Under the pieces are notes generated by a model, which had not been told where the DNA came from, did no database searches, and was given only the letters and a program-made list of their open reading frames with translations. Shown one piece after another: positions 62,101 to 64,000 of a DNA stretch of 64,000 nt. How positions within the stretch are numbered: the first letter of the stretch is position 1; each line of letters begins with the position of its first letter. The stretch lies in assembly GCF_042675665.1 (NCBI RefSeq), contig NZ_JBHTJI010000001.1, positions 1,612,001-1,676,000 of the forward strand. The letters are read 5' to 3'. This DNA comes from Mariniflexile jejuense (GTDB lineage Bacteria; Bacteroidota; Bacteroidia; Flavobacteriales; Flavobacteriaceae). The position numbers were made by a program, and so were the translations under genes.

Positions 62101-62270
62101 CTTCAACCAACTTCTTTTTTGATTATTTACCAAAAGGCATTTATGTGTTTGAATACGATTTACGCGTGAATAATGCAGGAAATATGAGCAATGGTATTAC
62201 CACCATTCAAAGCATGTATGCGCCAGAATTTAGTAGCCATAGTGAAGGTGTGCGTTTGTTAGTTAAATAA
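56199..62270 (+). CDS. Bacterial alpha-2-macroglobulin with internal SusC-like signature
   Basis: A 2023-residue exported protein (signal MKHSVLFLTIILLSNFSYS, no lipobox). Bacterial alpha-2-macroglobulins trap proteases in the periplasm or at the outer membrane. An MG2-type domain carries DRSIYRPNQTVYFKAIAIK (about 590-610). The macroglobulin core follows at about 1265 (FFFPQLQTDKDGNVSFRFNS). The thioester motif is C1482-N-E-Q1485 in YPYECNEQTFSR, so both the Cys and Gln of a thioester are present. The helical thioester domain continues to about 1800 and the receptor-binding-like domain to the end. Odd feature: between the bait region and the core, residues about 1170-1235 read IRIRGISSKAIYGSRA and then LDEVVVVGYGEMKKKDSIGS, the signature of SusC transporters. 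Confidence 0.9.
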   Translation: MKHSVLFLTIILLSNFSYSQKPDYETLWQTVEKHEIEGLPKSALKVVDQIYTLAKKDKNDAQLIKTMLFKSKFTLVLEEDAQLNIINDFNNEIKLSNFPTKNILESILANLYWQYFQQNRWQFYNRTKTSEKVDTIDFRTWDLQTLFDEIHTHYKNSVQSSLKLQLEPLSKYDGILNLEKDSKIYRPTLFDFLNHNALEFYKTNETNITKPAYKFEIDNPNFLGNTETYTNLVLDSKDATSLQLNALRIYQDLICFYLHDEEPYALADVNIERLKFIHQHGTFSNKEALLLEALKSEAEKFKTHEVSGLYQFEIASIYYQQSNLFQPKTNEENRWKAKEAMAICNRIISKFPKSKAAEKCEGLKSQILQQTLQITTESVLPIQQHARLLVSYKNLDALQFKIYPISKNELEKFTKIYRKDEQLAFIKKLDANNQWSSKLRNENDYQTHNTEVLLPKLNNGIFLVFASIAGDEETAAFSTIQVTNLALVESESETHKIFQVINRTNGKPIENTKVELSYYENNNKKETKESFSTNALGEVKIKKENDRYRNISSKISYTNDTAYFGDFYMNQYYKQEKEAIEYKAFLFTDRSIYRPNQTVYFKAIAIKTANGKSEVVANEAVYAVLYDVNGDEIKELELKTNEFGSVSGEFILPNGGLNGEYHIEFDGDEKDFYTDHYFSVEEYKRPKFETKFSPVTETYKVNDSVTIKGTALAYAGSNITNAKVVYRVHRKVEYPRWYFWYRPRFYSQPQEITHGESTTNEKGEFEITFKALPDQSVDKSSLPIFNYEITADVTDLNGETRSATTIVNVGYHALVANMSIAENLDKSKKDNSIKIDTKNLNGEFVSAKGIVKIYKLQAPKSVLRTRPWAAPDYQDFSEEAFKNLFPHEAYTNEADASNWKKGTLVFEKQFNTETSKELNLGNLKKWESGAYIITLESTDKFGQLVKDEVKTTLYSDNDKTLADNQLFSITTNKTSYKVGETAIITLASASENLQATVSIEKNRKIVKTEIIQLNNNKKTLSIPVTTQDVGGFAVRYSFAVYNSFKSGAENINIPYPKTNLDIETTAFRDKLQPGVDETWSFKIKGLQGDNVSAELLASMYDASLDQFKPHSWDFNPIDKTMYYSYNQNNANQSFGTQNFRVYNKQSKSNYSQQQYDQLNWFGFYFGNDNIRIRGISSKAIYGSRATVTESLNSIVPGIQLMEDSSSLDEVVVVGYGEMKKKDSIGSVALIKTEILDNTLKEKPNFDTVKVRKNLQETAFFFPQLQTDKDGNVSFRFNSPEALTQWKLQLLAHTKTLESATKTLTTVTQKELMVIPNAPRFLRQGDDITISTKIANLTNNQLSGQAILVLTDAISGKDITNSLVTSSAVETFLVDSKGNTQVSWSLSIPDDVDAVQYKIVAKSGNFSDGEQNALPVLSNRMLVTETLPMWIRSNETRTFTLDKLKTNTSTTLKNHKLTLEMTSNPAWYAVQALPYLMEYPYECNEQTFSRFYANALASHIANSNPRIQDVFNQWKNSDVLVSNLEKNEELKSILIQETPWLRDAKNETEQKKRIALLFDLNKMNNELQSAKRKLENNQLSNGAWAWFNGGRENRYITQHIIAGFGHLKQLKVETKEESKTIEKAINYLDSEFIQEYKDIRKYDAKVDLTKDHLSYIQLHYLYMRSFYPDIKKSKEVEEITKYYQTQIQKYWLSRSLYTKGLMALVVNRMGDKTTSEKIIKSLKETSITSEELGMYWKENTSSWYWYQAPIETQALLIEAFSEIENDTKTIDNLKIWLLKNKQTNQWKTTKATTEAVYALLLQGSDWLSVTDAVDVLVGGQKIEPSKLEHVKAEAGTGYYKTSWNTSEITPKMAEVTLTKKGNGIAWGSLYWQYFEDLDKITTAETPLKLKKKLFLKTNTHTGEQISEITEKTNLKVGNLVRVRIELQSDRNMEFIHMKDMRAAGLEPINVISQYKWQDGLGYYESTKDASTNFFFDYLPKGIYVFEYDLRVNNAGNMSNGITTIQSMYAPEFSSHSEGVRLLVK

Positions 62271-62336
62271 ATTAGTACCAACGTATGTATTAAAATATTT
62301 ATTACCTTTCATTTTACTAACTAATAACTGTAAATT

Positions 62337-62711
62337 ATGAGCAAACCCTTATCCATTATCCGAATCATTTTCGGTGTGCTAATTACCATTTTTGGAGCTA
62401 ATAAATTTTTAAACTTTATGCCAGCACCAGAAACAATGCCCGATGCTGTAATGAATTACATGACAGCACTTATGAGTACAAAAACACTAGAACTTGTTGG
62501 CGCTGTAGAAGTTATAGCTGGTTTATCATTCATTTTTAATAAATATGGCGCATTAATGGCACTTATTTTAATGAGTGTTTCCATTAACGCAGTACTATTT
62601 CATGCATTTTTAGGACCATCAGATATTATGGGTGCGTTAATTTTACTTATTTTAAATATCGTGATGCTTTATGCCTACAGAGATAAGTATAAAGATTTAC
62701 TTGCTGGATAA
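62337..62711 (+). CDS. DoxX-like small membrane protein
   Basis: A 124-residue protein with four hydrophobic segments, matching DoxX/DoxD-like families: IIRIIFGVLITIFGANKFLN at the start, LELVGAVEVIAGLSFIFNKY in the middle, and LILLILNIVMLYAYRDKYKD at the end. Members are linked to oxidative stress or quinone chemistry in some bacteria, but function here is unknown. It follows the macroglobulin gene by 66 bp and is ended by a strong terminator. Confidence 0.83.
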   Translation: MSKPLSIIRIIFGVLITIFGANKFLNFMPAPETMPDAVMNYMTALMSTKTLELVGAVEVIAGLSFIFNKYGALMALILMSVSINAVLFHAFLGPSDIMGALILLILNIVMLYAYRDKYKDLLAG

Positions 62712-62717
62712 TTTTTT

Positions 62718-62747
62718 AAAAAGAGGCTTAATTGCCTCTTTTTTTTT
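62718..62747 (+). terminator. Intrinsic terminator after the DoxX-like gene
   Basis: AAAAAGAGGC (62718-62727), loop TTAATT, GCCTCTTTTT (62734-62743), with a T run to 62747. It begins 7 bp after the stop codon of the DoxX-like gene. Confidence 0.92.
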
Positions 62748-62778
62748 GCTTAACTTTACCAACATTAGCTCAAAATCT

Positions 62779-63282
62779 TTGAAACATACATTCTTAAAAA
62801 CATATTGGCCATATACATTATTTATGCTTTTTTTAGCTTTAGAAATAGCTTGTGCTTCAAAAAAAACGGTTATAACTGAAAATGAAGTACTTCCGCCAAA
62901 ACTTATTTTCTTAAATTATAATATTTCAAAAGATGAAAACAATAAAAAAAACATCGAATTTATAAGCAAAACAATAGCCGATGGTAAATTAAAAAACAAC
63001 AGTAATAAATATATTGAAGTAGGTACTGTTGGCGATTTAAAATGCAGGCAGTTAAACAAAGATTCTCTTGAACTAACATCCGTCATCATAAAAAACCCAT
63101 TATTTAAGACTATTGAATTTGTGAATGATTCCCTTATCTTTGAAAACAAAACAATTGAGTTGCAAAAATCAGCGTTTTCTTTAAGATTGCAATTGCACAG
63201 TAAAACAGCATTTATTGCCTTAGAAGAAATAAAAGATTCGTTGCAAAATAGTAAACCGTTAATTATTACTAAGCTTAATTAG
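62779..63282 (+). CDS. Small exported protein of unknown function
   Basis: No family was recognised. The frame is open from within the DoxX gene, but the terminator at 62718 makes a later start necessary. The TTG at 62779 gives MKHTFLKTYWPYTLFMLFLA with a basic start and hydrophobic core (167 residues), and an ATG at 62824 is the alternative. A Cys follows the hydrophobic stretch (LEIACASKK), which may be a weak lipobox. The body is Lys/Asn/Leu-rich with no motif. It ends 2 bp before the M64 peptidase gene, so it is likely co-transcribed with it. Confidence 0.62.
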   Translation: MKHTFLKTYWPYTLFMLFLALEIACASKKTVITENEVLPPKLIFLNYNISKDENNKKNIEFISKTIADGKLKNNSNKYIEVGTVGDLKCRQLNKDSLELTSVIIKNPLFKTIEFVNDSLIFENKTIELQKSAFSLRLQLHSKTAFIALEEIKDSLQNSKPLIITKLN

Positions 63283-63284
63283 GT

Positions 63285-64000
63285 ATGAAGCAATTTCTTG
63301 TTATTATTACATTTATTAGTTTTTATAGCGTTTCTGCCCAAATCTTTGATACAGAAACCATAAAAACTGCTGGTGATAATGATAAAAGAATCAATTTAGT
63401 AATTTTAAGTGAAGGTTATCAAACCTCAGAATTAGCAAAATTTAAAACCGATGCTACTAACTTCACCAACGAACTATTTAATCAATCGCCTTTTAAAGAA
63501 TATGCCAATTATTTTAATGTTCACATTATAAAAGTGCCTTCAAATGAAAGTGGTGCAGATCACCCAGGAACAGCAACCGATGTTACTGAACCTGCTTCTC
63601 CCCTTCGGTTTGTTGATACCTATTTTAATGCAACCTTCGATTCATTTGGTTACCACCGATTACTTTTTTATGAAATAGATGGCAATTACGCCAATAATAC
63701 CCAAGCAAAAATACATGCCGTTTTAGCTGCCAATTTTCCAACATACGACCAAGCATTGATTTTAGTAAACTCAACAGTATATGGTGGTAGTGGTGGCGAA
63801 TTCCCTATGGCTTCATTAGCTACAAACGCCAATGAAATAGCCATTCATGAATTAGGACATTCATTTTTTAACTTAAAAGATGAATATTATGCAGCAGGTT
63901 ATGAAGGTGAAGCCATAAATATGACCCAACAAAACAACCCAAGTTTAGTAAAATGGAAAAACTGGATAAACATTAATAACATAGGTGTTTTTCCGTATGG
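63285..64000 (+). CDS. M64-family (IgA peptidase-like) metallopeptidase, partial
   Basis: The frame is open from the ATG at 63285 to the right edge, giving 238 codons. A signal peptide (MKQFLVIITFISFYSVSAQ) is followed by the family opening (DNDKRINLVILSEGYQTSE). The zinc-binding motif HELGH is at residues 188-192 in NEIAIHELGHSFFNLKDEY, with the downstream Asp/Glu typical of M64. Peptidases of this family in Bacteroidota are secreted; the C-terminal region, where a sorting domain might lie, is outside the window. It sits 2 bp after the small exported protein. Confidence 0.9.
   Translation, partial: MKQFLVIITFISFYSVSAQIFDTETIKTAGDNDKRINLVILSEGYQTSELAKFKTDATNFTNELFNQSPFKEYANYFNVHIIKVPSNESGADHPGTATDVTEPASPLRFVDTYFNATFDSFGYHRLLFYEIDGNYANNTQAKIHAVLAANFPTYDQALILVNSTVYGGSGGEFPMASLATNANEIAIHELGHSFFNLKDEYYAAGYEGEAINMTQQNNPSLVKWKNWININNIGVFPY

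Noticed and set aside
62671..62778. Upstream extension of the small exported protein into the DoxX gene
   Set aside because: The extension overlaps the end of the DoxX gene and crosses its terminator, so a start at 62779 or 62824 is more credible.
1..64000. tRNA or rRNA genes and CRISPR arrays
   Set aside because: No cloverleaf-like stretch, rRNA core sequence or regularly spaced direct repeat was noticed. A covariance-model scan would be decisive.

Overview
The window reads as a stretch of chromosome from a member of the Flavobacteriaceae (Bacteroidota). The DNA is AT-rich and genes have little or no Shine-Dalgarno sequence. Recognisable promoters follow the Bacteroidota pattern (TTG, about 19 bp, TAnnTTTG). 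The gene content is typical of the family: a SusC/SusD pair, a Bacteroidota-type alpha-2-macroglobulin, TPR sensor kinases, Mpl, CtlX, and a single str-S10-spc-alpha ribosomal cluster without tuf. No tRNA, rRNA, CRISPR array, transposase or phage gene was seen.

Layout. 1-1650: argS, running off the left edge. 1651-2114: a non-coding stretch with several dyads. 2115-4151: an orphan TPR sensor histidine kinase. 4406-6761: an overlapping PAP2 phosphatase / phosphoethanolamine transferase pair, probably lipid A or envelope-lipid modification. 6858-12978 (minus): two guanidino-group enzymes (CtlX-like and amidinotransferase/DDAH-like), then gltA, eno and carA, mostly separated by clear intrinsic terminators. 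13068-30411 (minus): 32 translation genes from rpsL to rplQ, including fusA, secY, infA and rpoA. Good promoters lie before rpsL and before rpsD, and an attenuator-like double hairpin lies between rpsJ and rplC.

30591-38332 (plus): an Omp85-like outer-membrane protein, then a SusC/SusD pair with two small lipoproteins and a strong terminator; no glycoside hydrolase is attached. 38404-45162: housekeeping genes (rlmB, a rhomboid protease, rarA, a YjjG-type phosphatase, a deacetylase-like protein with altered motifs, radC). 45227-49804: a PaiB-like protein, two tandem secreted esterases of which the second is frameshifted, a dienelactone hydrolase with a Tat-like signal, a VOC protein and a DUF1080 protein. 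50173-53436: three poorly known membrane proteins, including a DUF4240 fusion and a protein with two ExbD/TolR-like periplasmic repeats. 53532-64000: mpl, a TPR protein, a 2023-residue alpha-2-macroglobulin with a SusC-like signature inside it, a DoxX protein, a small secreted protein and a truncated M64 metallopeptidase.

The points most worth a second look are the SusC-like box inside the macroglobulin, the promoter buried in the rpsK terminator followed by a possible S4 leader, the hairpin pair between rpsJ and rplC, the ExbD-like double-domain protein without an ExbB partner, the decayed esterase copy, and two families of intergenic palindromes. Nothing here amounts to a clearly new multi-gene system. 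The lipid-modifying pair and the ribosomal regulatory sites are the most coherent units. All family assignments rest on reading motifs by eye, without database searches.
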